Assembly: GCA_963817785.1 (NCBI GenBank)
Contig: CAWFPL010000002.1
Coordinates: 186,001 to 250,000 of the forward strand
DNA length: 64,000 nt
Origin: JAKALD01 sp963817785
Lineage (GTDB): Bacteria; Pseudomonadota; Gammaproteobacteria; Burkholderiales; SG8-39
Reading direction: 5' to 3'
Shown piece by piece: positions 1 through 7,799 of this stretch. The translations under genes and the position numbers were made by a program. How positions within the stretch are numbered: the stretch's first letter is position 1; each line of letters begins with the position of its first letter. The notes below the pieces were generated by a model. It had not been told where the DNA came from and did not search any database. It was given only the letters and a program-made list of their open reading frames with translations.

Positions 1-49
1 GCGAAATGATCCGCCGCTCGCCGCGGATCGCATCCGAGGAGCAGCGACG

Positions 50-733
50 ATGATGGTGCGCAACTGGATGCAGGCCAACCCCATGACGATCCCGAGCGAC
101 ATGCTGGTTTCGGAAGCGAAGCGCCTGCTGAGCGAGAACAACCTGCATGCGCTGCCGGTTGTCGATGGCGGCCGGCTGCGCGGCCTGGTGACGCGCGCCA
201 ACCTGCTGCGCACCGGGCACTTCGTCTTGCGCACTCAGAACCCGACCGAGCTGGACTATTTCGCCACGCGCCTCAAGGTCAAGGACATCATGGTGCGCAA
301 TCCCGCCACGGTGCGGGCGACCGACACCATGGAGCACTGCCTGCTCAAGGGACAGGAACTCGGCGTAGCGCAGTTCCCGGTAGTGGACGGCGACCAGGTG
401 GTCGGCGTCATTTCCGCCAACGAGATCTTTCAGCTGGCGGCGCAATGCCTGGGTGCGTGGGAGCGGCGCAGCGGCGTGACGCTGGCGCCGGTCAGGCTGG
501 GCCCCGGAGTGCTGGGTCGCATTGCCGATGTGGTCGAAGCGGCGGGTGCAGTGCTCCAGGCCCTGTATCCGGTCGGGCGACACGACGGAAGGGCCGGCAC
601 CGGCTACCCGGACAAGAAGATCATCATCCGCTTCCACGCCAGCGACGTGCGCGGCGTCGTGTCGGCCCTGAACGCGGCGGGGTTCGAGGTCATCGAGTCG
701 GTCGAGATGCAGAGCCCGGCGCTGGCGGCCTGA
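50..733 (+). CDS. CBS domain pair protein with C-terminal ACT-like domain
   Basis: A 227-residue soluble protein. Two CBS motifs are visible, roughly residues 5-62 (opening WMQANPMTI) and 78-134 (opening VKDIMVRNPATV). An ACT-like region follows at about 150-220. CBS pairs bind adenosyl nucleotides and usually act as energy or ligand sensors, and the ACT-like tail suggests a second small-ligand site. A GAGGAG ribosome site precedes tandem ATG codons at 50 and 53. It is 39 bp upstream of ubiX on the same strand, so the two may be cotranscribed. The specific ligand and partner are unknown. Confidence 0.85.
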   Translation: MMVRNWMQANPMTIPSDMLVSEAKRLLSENNLHALPVVDGGRLRGLVTRANLLRTGHFVLRTQNPTELDYFATRLKVKDIMVRNPATVRATDTMEHCLLKGQELGVAQFPVVDGDQVVGVISANEIFQLAAQCLGAWERRSGVTLAPVRLGPGVLGRIADVVEAAGAVLQALYPVGRHDGRAGTGYPDKKIIIRFHASDVRGVVSALNAAGFEVIESVEMQSPALAA

Positions 734-772
734 GCAAAGGCGCGGGACACAATGGACCAAAGGAGCGCGAAC

Positions 773-1378
773 ATGGGCTTGCCGCTGGTGGTTGCGATTA
801 CCGGTGCAACGGGCGTCATTTACGGCGTGGAAATGCTGCGCGTACTCAAGGGGCTGGGGCAACCGACCCACCTCATCCTGAGCGAAGCCGCGGGCATGAA
901 CATGGCGATCGAGACCGATTACCAGCTCGAAGAGGTGCGGGCGCTGGCCGACGTGGTCTACCCCAACAAGGACGTCGGGGCGGCGGTGGCAAGCGGCTCG
1001 TTCCGCACTCGGGGCATGATCGTCGCGCCGTGCACGGTGAAAACACTCTCCGCGATCGCCAACTCGTTCACCTACAACCTGATCGTGCGGGCCGCCGACG
1101 TGACGCTCAAGGAGCGGCGGCCGCTGGTGCTCATGGTGCGCGAAACGCCGCTGCACAAGGGCCACCTCGACCTCATGTCGCGCGCGGCCGATTGCGGCGC
1201 CGTGATCCTGCCGCCGATGCCGGCCTTCTATCACAAGCCGGCGTCGATCATGGACCTGGTGCATCAGAGCATCGGCAAGGCGCTCGACCAGGTCGGCATC
1301 GAGCACCAGTTGTTCAAGCGCTGGAACGGGCACGACCGCGAGGCGCCGCCCAAGGAGTCGCTGCGCGTCGCAAAATGA
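773..1378 (+). CDS. ubiX: UbiX-type flavin prenyltransferase
   Basis: Makes prenylated FMN, the cofactor of UbiD-type decarboxylases in ubiquinone synthesis and aromatic acid decarboxylation. The N-terminus carries the flavoprotein signature ITGATGVIYG, followed by SEAA, SGSFRTRGMIVAPC and the late RETPLHKGHL segment typical of UbiX/Pad1. The 201-residue length is normal. I chose ATG 773 because an AGGAG site lies 7 nt upstream; an in-frame ATG at 752 lacks one. The stop overlaps the start of the next gene (ATGA). No ubiD is in the window. Confidence 0.93.
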   Translation: MGLPLVVAITGATGVIYGVEMLRVLKGLGQPTHLILSEAAGMNMAIETDYQLEEVRALADVVYPNKDVGAAVASGSFRTRGMIVAPCTVKTLSAIANSFTYNLIVRAADVTLKERRPLVLMVRETPLHKGHLDLMSRAADCGAVILPPMPAFYHKPASIMDLVHQSIGKALDQVGIEHQLFKRWNGHDREAPPKESLRVAK

Positions 1379-2232
1379 GCCTGCGGCGGGTTGCATGCGA
1401 ACCGGCGTCCGGAGCGCGGGGGCCGGTGCCGATCACCCCGGAGGACGCCGTGATCTACGCCATCGGCGACATTCATGGCAGCAGTGACCTGTTGCGGAAG
1501 ATCATCGAAGGCATACGGATCGACAGCCGGGGGCGCGGGGCGGGCCGACGCGTCGCCGTGTTCCTGGGCGACTACGTCAATCGCGGCAGCGATAGCCGCG
1601 CCGTTGTCGAGTTGGCTCTGGACCCCGGGCTGCCGGGCTTCGAAATTGTCACGCTGAAAGGCAACAACGAGGATCTGCTGCTGCGCTTTCTCGATGGAAA
1701 TCTGTCCGTCGGGGCTCACTGGCTCGACTACGGCGGTGTCGAGACGATGTCCCACTACGGCATGGCCATTGCCAACCCGCACAGGCGGGAGCCGGCCGAG
1801 CTCGAAGCCCTGCGCTGGCAGTCCGAGAGCATGCCCGACTACGGCGTGAGCACCGTGGAGCCGCAGGGGCCGGATCGAGCCGCCCTCGAGCAGCTGCGCA
1901 GAAGCTTCGCGGCGGTATTGCCGCGGCGTCATCTCGAATTCTTCCGCTCCCTGCGGGTTGCCCATCGGGAGGGCGACTACTACTTCGTGCACGCCGGAAT
2001 CCGGCCCGGCGTGCCGCTCGAGGGTCAGACGGACCTGGATCGCATGTGGATCAGGCAGAGCTTTCTCGATTCGGACGCGGACCACGGCGCGGTCGTCGTG
2101 CACGGCCACAGCATCGCGCCTGCACCCGAGGTCAGGCACAACCGCATCGGCATCGATACCGGGGCCTACCGCAGCGGCGTACTCACCTGCCTGGTTCTGG
2201 ACGGCGCCGAGCGCGCCTTTCTGCAGACTTGA
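1375..2232 (+). CDS. Metallophosphoesterase, serine/threonine protein phosphatase type
   Basis: A 285-residue PPP-family calcineurin-like phosphatase. The metal-binding blocks are present in order: GDIHG, GDYVNRG, GNNE and a C-terminal HGHS. This resembles bacterial PrpE/ApaH-like and rhizobial-type protein phosphatases. The true substrate (phosphoprotein or dinucleotide) cannot be told from sequence. The start ATG overlaps the ubiX stop codon, so translation is probably coupled. The reading frame stays open far upstream, but that extension is antisense-like high-GC reading through ubiX. Confidence 0.85.
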   Translation: MSLRRVACEPASGARGPVPITPEDAVIYAIGDIHGSSDLLRKIIEGIRIDSRGRGAGRRVAVFLGDYVNRGSDSRAVVELALDPGLPGFEIVTLKGNNEDLLLRFLDGNLSVGAHWLDYGGVETMSHYGMAIANPHRREPAELEALRWQSESMPDYGVSTVEPQGPDRAALEQLRRSFAAVLPRRHLEFFRSLRVAHREGDYYFVHAGIRPGVPLEGQTDLDRMWIRQSFLDSDADHGAVVVHGHSIAPAPEVRHNRIGIDTGAYRSGVLTCLVLDGAERAFLQT

Positions 2233-2282
2233 GAGCGAAGCGTGCGTCGCGGATCCCGCCCGCTGCGGCGCTTCTCGGCCGG

Positions 2283-2597
2283 CTACCAGCGCCGGCGCTC
2301 GAGCGGTACCACGGCCAGGCGCCTGCGGCGGCGGTCCAGCCACCAGGCGAGCATCGGGAGCAGCGCGAAGCCGCCCGGCATCACGATGACCACCAGGTAA
2401 GGCGACAGGTGCCCGAGCCGGCGCAGCTGCACGCGCAGCTCGGCGAGCTCGGCATGGGTCCAGCGCTGGCCGTTGCGCCGCTTCATGAGCAGCGGCATCA
2501 ATCCCTTGATCTGGGTGAACTCGGCAAGCATCACGCGACGCTCGCGGTCGGCGAGCGCGAACGCGTTGCGCAGCGGATTGCCGAAGTGGCGTTGCAT
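2283..2597 (-). CDS. Small membrane protein, hypothetical
   Basis: A 104-residue protein starting MQRHFGNPL, with one hydrophobic segment near residues 65-85 (PYLVVIVMPGGF region) followed by an arginine-rich tail. The middle part (IKGLMPLLMKRR, then a tryptophan/charged segment) resembles short conserved proteins common in betaproteobacteria, but I cannot name a function. It is the last gene of a minus-strand run with a YqjK-like, a YqjE-like and a DUF883 protein, only 2 nt after the gene upstream. The start was set by that spacing; the open frame extends further only in shadow reading. Confidence 0.6.
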   Translation of the reverse strand: MQRHFGNPLRNAFALADRERRVMLAEFTQIKGLMPLLMKRRNGQRWTHAELAELRVQLRRLGHLSPYLVVIVMPGGFALLPMLAWWLDRRRRRLAVVPLERRRW

Positions 2598-2599
2598 GA

Positions 2600-2932
2600 C
2601 TAGGTCTCGCGCCGGGCAGCCGCGGCGGCCAGGAATGCCGGCGCCAGGCGCCGTACCCACAGACGCGCGCCGCGGTACGCCTGCCACAACGACCAGCCGC
2701 CCGCGAGCCACTTGAGCGCGGTCTTCGGACGCAGGGCGACCAGGACGGCGATGCCGGCGGCGACCCACAGCGGCCGCTGCTTCGCCCCGGCGACGAGCCG
2801 CATGCCCTTCTCCAGCCAGCCGGTGGCGGCCTCGGCGCGCGCCACGTAGCCGGCGAGCGCCTCGCGCTCGGCGCTTGCGCGCCCGAGCAGCCGCACGCGC
2901 TGCTCCCGCAGCGCGATCAGGCGCTCACGCAT
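2600..2932 (-). CDS. YqjK-like small membrane-associated protein
   Basis: A 110-residue basic protein. It has a charged N-terminal helix (MRERLIALREQRVRLL), a hydrophobic segment around residues 52-70 and another amphipathic part. It lies between a YqjE-like holin-family protein and a small membrane protein. The order DUF883-YqjE-YqjK is the usual one in proteobacteria, and this position is the main support for the name. Its start overlaps the end of the yqjE-like gene by 8 nt, which implies translational coupling. Confidence 0.65.
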   Translation of the reverse strand: MRERLIALREQRVRLLGRASAEREALAGYVARAEAATGWLEKGMRLVAGAKQRPLWVAAGIAVLVALRPKTALKWLAGGWSLWQAYRGARLWVRRLAPAFLAAAAARRET

Positions 2933-3314
2933 GGGGCTCTCCCGCCGCGGTCGCCGATGGCGGGCGCTCGATGCGCTCGCGGTCCTTGGCCAGCTCGGCG
3001 AGGGTGGCGGCGAGGAACCTGGGCCGGTCGCGCAGCCGCGTGCGCGCCATCGCCAGGCCGAGCACGCCCGCGCCGGCGAACAGCGCGGTGAGCAGGGCGG
3101 CTACGAGCACGCGGTGCTGGTCCCAGAATACGAGCACGATCAGGGCCGCGGCAAGCACCAGCGCCATGCCGAGGAAGAAAAGCGCGAGCAGCGTCCAGAT
3201 CGCGATCTCGAACCAGCGCAGCGCCTGCTCTTCGAGCTCGTTGCCCGCCAGGCGCGCGCGCGTCTCGGCGAACGCGAGGAGCGTTCGGGCCAGTTTTCTG
3301 ATCGAGCCCAGCAT
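2925..3314 (-). CDS. Phage holin superfamily III protein (YqjE-like)
   Basis: A 129-residue protein starting MLGSIRKL, with two strongly hydrophobic segments (about residues 43-70 and 75-97) and charged ends. This is the topology of the YqjE / 'phage holin family' (DUF1469) inner-membrane proteins. They are associated with envelope stress and stationary phase rather than phage lysis. The longer open frame upstream would overlap the DUF883 gene, so the internal ATG at 3314 is preferred. It is probably cotranscribed with the flanking DUF883 and YqjK-like genes. Confidence 0.8.
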   Translation of the reverse strand: MLGSIRKLARTLLAFAETRARLAGNELEEQALRWFEIAIWTLLALFFLGMALVLAAALIVLVFWDQHRVLVAALLTALFAGAGVLGLAMARTRLRDRPRFLAATLAELAKDRERIERPPSATAAGEPHA

Positions 3315-3346
3315 GTCGGATGCGGATCGCGGCCGGCGCCGCCCGC

Positions 3347-3652
3347 CTAGCGGCGGCTGATCAGCGCGCCGAGCAGGAAGCCGATCCCGGCGGCGATGCC
3401 GACCGCCGGCCACGGGTGCTCGCGCACGTATTCGTCGGTGGCCTGCGCCGCCTGCCTGGTGTGGTCCACGAGCGCGCGCTCGGCCTCGCCCAACTTCACT
3501 TTGGCGGCGGTGAGCGAGACCTGCATGCGCTCGCGCGCGGCAGCGACTTTCTCGCCGGCCTGGCTGGCGGTGGCGCGCAGCAGCTCTTCGGTGTCGCCGA
3601 TCAGCACTTTCAGATCGGCGACGAGTTTCTCTTTCGACACGTCCGTGGCCAT
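3347..3652 (-). CDS. DUF883 family (ElaB/YqjD-like) ribosome-tethering type protein
   Basis: A 101-residue protein with a long charged helical N-terminal part and a C-terminal membrane anchor, ending in a GIGFLLGALISRR-type tail. The glycine-rich anchor preceded by REHPWPAVG is the hallmark of the ElaB/YqjD/DUF883 family, whose members in Escherichia coli associate with ribosomes and the inner membrane in stationary phase. It is the first gene of a four-gene minus-strand operon, diverging from the AmpG-like permease. The start ATG 3652 gives the normal family length. Confidence 0.88.
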   Translation of the reverse strand: MATDVSKEKLVADLKVLIGDTEELLRATASQAGEKVAAARERMQVSLTAAKVKLGEAERALVDHTRQAAQATDEYVREHPWPAVGIAAGIGFLLGALISRR

Positions 3653-3812
3653 GGGCTTGCTCTTCGCGTGGGTGGTGGGGGTGCTCTGGGGGGCGGCCGG
3701 CATCGCTGCGCCGCGTGCGATGAGGCTACCGAGTTTTCCGGGGGCAGGCAACACCGGCGGCGTATTCGGGCGCGGCGGTTACAATCGGCACGCCCATCCA
3801 CCCGCCCGCCGC

Positions 3813-5063
3813 ATGCCGCTCTCGACCTACGCCGCGGTCTTTCGCAACCGCAAGATCCTGGTGCTGCTGCTGCTTGGCTTTTCGTCCGGTCTGCCGCTCG
3901 CGCTGACCGGGGGCACGCTGCAGGCCTGGCTGACGGTCAAGGGGCTCGATATCACGACCATCGGCCTGTTCGCGCTGGTCGGGCAGCCCTACACCTACAA
4001 GTTCCTATGGGCGCCGCTCATGGACCGCTTCAGCCTGCCGTTCCTCGGACGGCGGCGCGGCTGGCTGGTGCTGACCCAGCTCGCGCTGCTCGGCGCGCTC
4101 GCCTGGATGGGAACGATTTCGCCGCAGCAGACGCCGTGGCTGCTGGCCGGCCTGGCGCTCGCGGTAGCGTTCCTCTCGTCCTCGCAGGACATCGTGGTGG
4201 ATGCCTATCGCACCGACATCCTGGGCGCCGAGGAGCGCGGCGCGGGCGCGGCGGTGTTCGTGTTCGGCTACCGCATCGCGATGCTCGTCTCGGGCGGGCT
4301 CGCGCTGATCCTTGCCGCCGGTCCGCTCGGCTGGACCGGCACCTACTGGCTGATGGCGGCTCTGATGCTGGTCGGCAGCGCCGCGGTGCTGCTCGGCGAG
4401 GAGCCCGAGGCGCCCGCGCGTGCGCCGCACACGCTGCGCGATTCGGTGCGCGACCCGCTGCTGGAGTTCTTCTCGCGCGACGGCGCATGGCTGCTGCTCG
4501 CGCTGATCGTGCTCTACAAGCTCGGCGACGCCTTCGCCGGCACCCTGTCGACCGCGTTCCTGTTGCGCGGCCCGCACTTCACGCTCGAGGAGGTCGGGCT
4601 GGTGAACAAGTGGCTGGGCGTTGTTGCCACCATCGTCGGCGCCCTGGCGGGGGGCGCGCTGATGGCGCGCCTGCGCCTGTACCGCTCGCTGCTGCTGTTC
4701 GGCGTGCTGCAGGGCGTGACCAACCTCGGCTACATGGCGCTCGCGCTCGCCGGCAAGAGCTACGTGCTGATGATTTTCGCGGTGGCGACCGAGAATCTGG
4801 CGAGCGGGATGGGTACCGCGGCCTTCGTGGCGCTGCTCATGGCGATGTGCGAGCGGCGCCATTCGGCGACCCAGTACGCTCTGCTCTCGGCCCTGGCCGC
4901 CCTGGGGCGCGTGTACGTCGGACCGGCGGCGGGCGAGATGGCCAAGGTCTTCGGCTGGCCGGAGTTCTTCTTCATCACTTTCCTGCTCTCGCTCCCCGGC
5001 CTCGCGATGCTGGTGTGGCAGAAGCAGCGCATCGTCGCCATCGACACCGCGCCGCGGGAGTAG
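3813..5063 (+). CDS. ampG: AmpG-like MFS permease
   Basis: A 416-residue major facilitator protein with about 12 hydrophobic segments. The N-terminus (FRNRKILVLLLLGFSSGLPL) and the motif FLWAPLMDR match AmpG, which imports anhydromuropeptides from periplasmic peptidoglycan turnover. It also has the family's SSSQDIVVDAYRTDIL block. The neighbouring genes are not recycling enzymes, so the assignment rests on the family motif alone; related permeases carry other solutes. ATG 3813 was chosen as the first start that gives a typical cytoplasmic N-terminus. Confidence 0.85.
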   Translation: MPLSTYAAVFRNRKILVLLLLGFSSGLPLALTGGTLQAWLTVKGLDITTIGLFALVGQPYTYKFLWAPLMDRFSLPFLGRRRGWLVLTQLALLGALAWMGTISPQQTPWLLAGLALAVAFLSSSQDIVVDAYRTDILGAEERGAGAAVFVFGYRIAMLVSGGLALILAAGPLGWTGTYWLMAALMLVGSAAVLLGEEPEAPARAPHTLRDSVRDPLLEFFSRDGAWLLLALIVLYKLGDAFAGTLSTAFLLRGPHFTLEEVGLVNKWLGVVATIVGALAGGALMARLRLYRSLLLFGVLQGVTNLGYMALALAGKSYVLMIFAVATENLASGMGTAAFVALLMAMCERRHSATQYALLSALAALGRVYVGPAAGEMAKVFGWPEFFFITFLLSLPGLAMLVWQKQRIVAIDTAPRE

Positions 5064-5207
5064 GGTGGCGCGGGGCTCTGGCGCCGGCTTCGGCGCTGGC
5101 ATACAGTACGCGCGGGCTTGGCGCAGGAACAGCCACCATCGGCTTTCCGACGTACAACACGAATCGGCCGGCCGTCCATTCCGGGCAAATCTGAAAAAAA
5201 GGATGTC

Positions 5208-6131
5208 ATGAGAAGAAGAGTTTTCACCGGCCTGGCGCTTGCGGCCGCCTTGGCGGTCGGGCAACCGGCGATCGCGCCGCCGGCCTGCGCCAAGGAGGTA
5301 AAGCCGCTGCGGGTGGTCTACGACACCATCGTGACCGGTCTCGCGTACACGGAGTCGGTCGCCTACGACCCGCATGCCAAGGTGCTGTACGCGAGCCAGT
5401 TCGGCTCGGTGCTCCAGCCGGCGCTGAAGGGCGGCAAGGGCAAGATCGCCAAGCTGTCGCTCGACGGCAAGATTCTCGAGGACCAGTTCCTGCCCGCGCA
5501 CGGCGAGATCATGAACAAACCCAAGGGTATCTGGGTGCGCGGCGGGCGGCTGTGGGTCACCGACATCGACGGGGTCTGGGAGTTCGACCTCAAGACCCGC
5601 AAGAGCCGCAAGCTCATGCTGCCCGGCGCGCAATTCGCCAACGACCCGACCGTCCAGGGCAACGCGCTGTACGTAAGCGACAACCGCACCGACAAGTTGT
5701 TTCGCGTCGCGCCGGCCGACTTCCTGAACATGAAGGGCGAGCCGAAGGTCACGGTGGTGTTCTCGGGAAAATCGATCAACCCGAACGGCCTCTACCCGGG
5801 GCCGAACGGCTCGCTGCTGATGGTCGGGTTCGCCTCGCCGAAGGAGCCGCGCGGCATCTACCAGATGAGCCGTGAGGGCAAGCTCAGGGAGCTGACCGGG
5901 AACATCGGAATGCTGGACGGCCTGTACCGGATGCGCGACGGCAGCCTGATCGCCACCGACTGGGTCTCGGGCACCGTGTTCCACTGGAGCCCCAAGGGCG
6001 GGCAGCAGACCATCGCCTCGGGATTCAAGGGACCGGCGGACCTGTGCGTGGTGCCCGAGAAGGACGGGCTGCTGCTCGTGCAGCCCGACCTGGCGGCGAA
6101 CCAGCTGCGCTTCATCAAGCTGGCGCAGTGA
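5208..6131 (+). CDS. Secreted SMP-30/gluconolactonase-like beta-propeller protein
   Basis: A 307-residue protein with a cleavable signal peptide (MRRRVFTGLALAAALAVG, then a predicted cleavage after AxA near residue 28). The rest has repeating WVTDIDGVWEF / LYVSDNRTDKLFRV / LIATDWVSGTVF strands, as in six-bladed SMP-30/YncE-type propellers. Such proteins include lactonases and non-enzymatic binding proteins. The substrate is unknown and I do not see a full set of metal ligands. It stands alone on the plus strand and is followed by a 10-bp stem terminator. Confidence 0.75.
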   Translation: MRRRVFTGLALAAALAVGQPAIAPPACAKEVKPLRVVYDTIVTGLAYTESVAYDPHAKVLYASQFGSVLQPALKGGKGKIAKLSLDGKILEDQFLPAHGEIMNKPKGIWVRGGRLWVTDIDGVWEFDLKTRKSRKLMLPGAQFANDPTVQGNALYVSDNRTDKLFRVAPADFLNMKGEPKVTVVFSGKSINPNGLYPGPNGSLLMVGFASPKEPRGIYQMSREGKLRELTGNIGMLDGLYRMRDGSLIATDWVSGTVFHWSPKGGQQTIASGFKGPADLCVVPEKDGLLLVQPDLAANQLRFIKLAQ

Positions 6132-6137
6132 GCATGG

Positions 6138-6164
6138 CGGAGCGGCGCCTCGCGCGCCGCTCCG
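6138..6164. terminator. Hairpin between convergent genes
   Basis: A perfect 10-bp inverted repeat (arms 6138-6147 and 6155-6164, 7-nt loop) lies 6 nt after the SMP-30-like stop and before the convergent AroQ-like stop. There is no clear T-run on either strand, so it may act as a mild or bidirectional terminator. Confidence 0.5.
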
Positions 6165-6179
6165 ATTCCGTGTGACAGG

Positions 6180-6656
6180 CTACGGTGATTTGCGCTTGCG
6201 CGCCGGCGCGGCATGCGCCTTGCCTTGCGCGCTCAGGTGCCCGAGCAGCGCATCGATCCCCAGGAAATAGGAGCGGATGCCGAAGCCGGCGACCATCCCC
6301 ACCGCCGTCTCGGCCAGGATCGAGTGCAGCCCGCGCTTCTCGACGTTGGTCATGTGCACCTCGACATAGGGGAACGGGACCGCGCGCAGGCAGTCGCGCA
6401 GCGCGTAGCCGGCGAACAGGAACGCGGCCGGGTTCATCACCAGCCCGTCCAGCTTCTCGTCGACCGCACGGTAGAGCCGCTCGATCGCCTCGCTCTCGCT
6501 GTGGGTGTAGAAGATGTCGAGCCGGTACTTGTTGGCGCGCGCGTGCTCGCGCAGCATGGCATCGAGCTCGGCAGCGGTCGTCCTGCCGTAGAGCTCGGGC
6601 TGGCGCCGGCCGAGGTAGCTCATGTTCGGGCCTTGGATGAGGAGGATCTTGGGCAT
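6180..6656 (-). CDS. Type II 3-dehydroquinate dehydratase family protein, divergent
   Basis: A 158-residue member of the AroQ fold family. The opening reads IQGPNMSYLGRRQPELYG, against GPNLNxLGxREPxxYG in classical AroQ. The loop tyrosine and arginines, the central asparagine (VMNPAAF) and the histidine of EVHMTN are kept. The second asparagine of the NLN motif is serine, and the usual HTSVALRDAL block reads FLFAGYALRDCL. It could be a true shikimate-pathway dehydratase or a paralogue acting on another cyclic acid. It diverges from the MDR oxidoreductase at 6726 with about 70 bp between, suggesting joint regulation. The basic tail KARAP-like is unusual. Confidence 0.75.
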   Translation of the reverse strand: MPKILLIQGPNMSYLGRRQPELYGRTTAAELDAMLREHARANKYRLDIFYTHSESEAIERLYRAVDEKLDGLVMNPAAFLFAGYALRDCLRAVPFPYVEVHMTNVEKRGLHSILAETAVGMVAGFGIRSYFLGIDALLGHLSAQGKAHAAPARKRKSP

Positions 6657-6725
6657 GGGCGTCTCGCGCGGAAAACGAAAACCGTGCGAGTATCGCAGCA
6701 ACCGATTCCTGGAGGTGAACCGCTC

Positions 6726-7715
6726 ATGCTGGCCGCGCAACTTTCCGCCTTCGGGCGACCCGAAGAGGTGATCGAGCTGGTGGAACAGCCGGATCCCGGC
6801 GAGCCGGGTCCCGGCGAGGCGATCGTCGACGCCGAGCTGTTCCCGATCAATCCGGCCGACGTGCTCAACCTGGAGGGCGGCTACGGCGCCACACCGCCCA
6901 GGCTGCCGATGACCCCGGGGGCCGAAGGCGTGGGCCGCGTCGCGAAGCTCGGCGCCGGCGTGACGCATCTGAAGGTCGGCGACCGGGTGTTGCTGCCGGG
7001 GCCGGGCACCTGGCGCGAGCGCGTCAAGGCGCCGGCGAAAGCGCTGTTCGCGCTGCCGCCGAACGTGGACCCGCGGCAGCTCGCCATGCTGCGCGTCAAT
7101 CCGCCGACCGCCTATCTGATGCTGCACGACTTCGTCGCACCGCGCCCGGGGCAGTGGGTAATCCAGAACGCCGCCAACTCGGGCGTCGGGCATTGCCTGA
7201 TCCGCCTCGCACGCGAGGCGGGCGTGAAAACGGTGAACGTGGTGCGCCGCGCCGAGCTGATCGAGCCGCTGCGCGCATTCGGCGCCGACGTGGCGCTGGC
7301 TGACGGTCCGGACCTCGACGCGCGCGTACGCGCAGCGATCGGCGACGGCGCGCTGCCGCTCGCCATCGACGCCGTCGGCGGCAGCGGGACGCAGCGCCTC
7401 GCGCGCTGCGTGGCCGACGGGGGAACGGTGGTGAACTACGGCCTGCTGAGCGGCGAGCCGTGCCGGGTGGACGGGCGCGAGACCGTGTTCCGCGACGTGA
7501 GCTTGCGCGGCTTCTGGCTGCGGCGCTGGTTCATGCAGACGCCGCTCGAGCGCATCGCCGCACTGTACGGGGAGCTGGCGGCGAAACTCGCCGGCGGCAC
7601 GCTCGCGGTCGAGGTCGAGGCGGTGTATCCGATCCGCAGGATCAAGGAGGCGGTGGCGCACGCCGCGCGCGGCGGACGCTCGGGGAAGATCCTGGTGTCG
7701 TTCAAGGAGGCGTAG
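6726..7715 (+). CDS. MDR-family NADPH oxidoreductase (quinone or enoyl reductase-like)
   Basis: A 329-residue zinc-independent medium-chain dehydrogenase/reductase. The N-terminal GroES-like half ends in GAEGVGRVAKLGAGV, and the Rossmann half carries NAANSGVGHCLIRLAR for cofactor binding. The layout (LFPINPADVLNLEGGYG, ETVFRDVSLRGFWLRRW) is close to mitochondrial-type trans-2-enoyl reductase (MECR/Etr1) and quinone oxidoreductases. No zinc-ligand cysteines are present. GGAGGTGAACCGCTC precedes ATG 6726 as a good ribosome site. Confidence 0.82.
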   Translation: MLAAQLSAFGRPEEVIELVEQPDPGEPGPGEAIVDAELFPINPADVLNLEGGYGATPPRLPMTPGAEGVGRVAKLGAGVTHLKVGDRVLLPGPGTWRERVKAPAKALFALPPNVDPRQLAMLRVNPPTAYLMLHDFVAPRPGQWVIQNAANSGVGHCLIRLAREAGVKTVNVVRRAELIEPLRAFGADVALADGPDLDARVRAAIGDGALPLAIDAVGGSGTQRLARCVADGGTVVNYGLLSGEPCRVDGRETVFRDVSLRGFWLRRWFMQTPLERIAALYGELAAKLAGGTLAVEVEAVYPIRRIKEAVAHAARGGRSGKILVSFKEA

Positions 7716-7799
7716 CGCGGGCGCGGTTTGACCCACGTCAAGCCCGGGCTCCCGGGCGGTGCGAGATTGGTGGACGGCACATCGCACGAGGAGGCGGCC

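Noticed and set aside
445..1374. Long open frame upstream of the phosphatase, merging into it
   Set aside because: It overlaps the CBS gene end and all of ubiX in another frame. The phosphatase fold starts after 1375, where ATGA coupling gives a natural start.
3396..3812. N-terminal extension of the AmpG-like permease
   Set aside because: The open frame runs antisense to the DUF883 gene. The permease's conserved start FRNRKIL lies just after ATG 3813.
4005..5984. 659-codon minus-strand open frame
   Set aside because: It is antisense to the AmpG-like and SMP-30-like genes, has shadow-type composition rich in Arg, His, Gln and Ala, and shows no recognisable domain. Such frames are common in GC-rich DNA.
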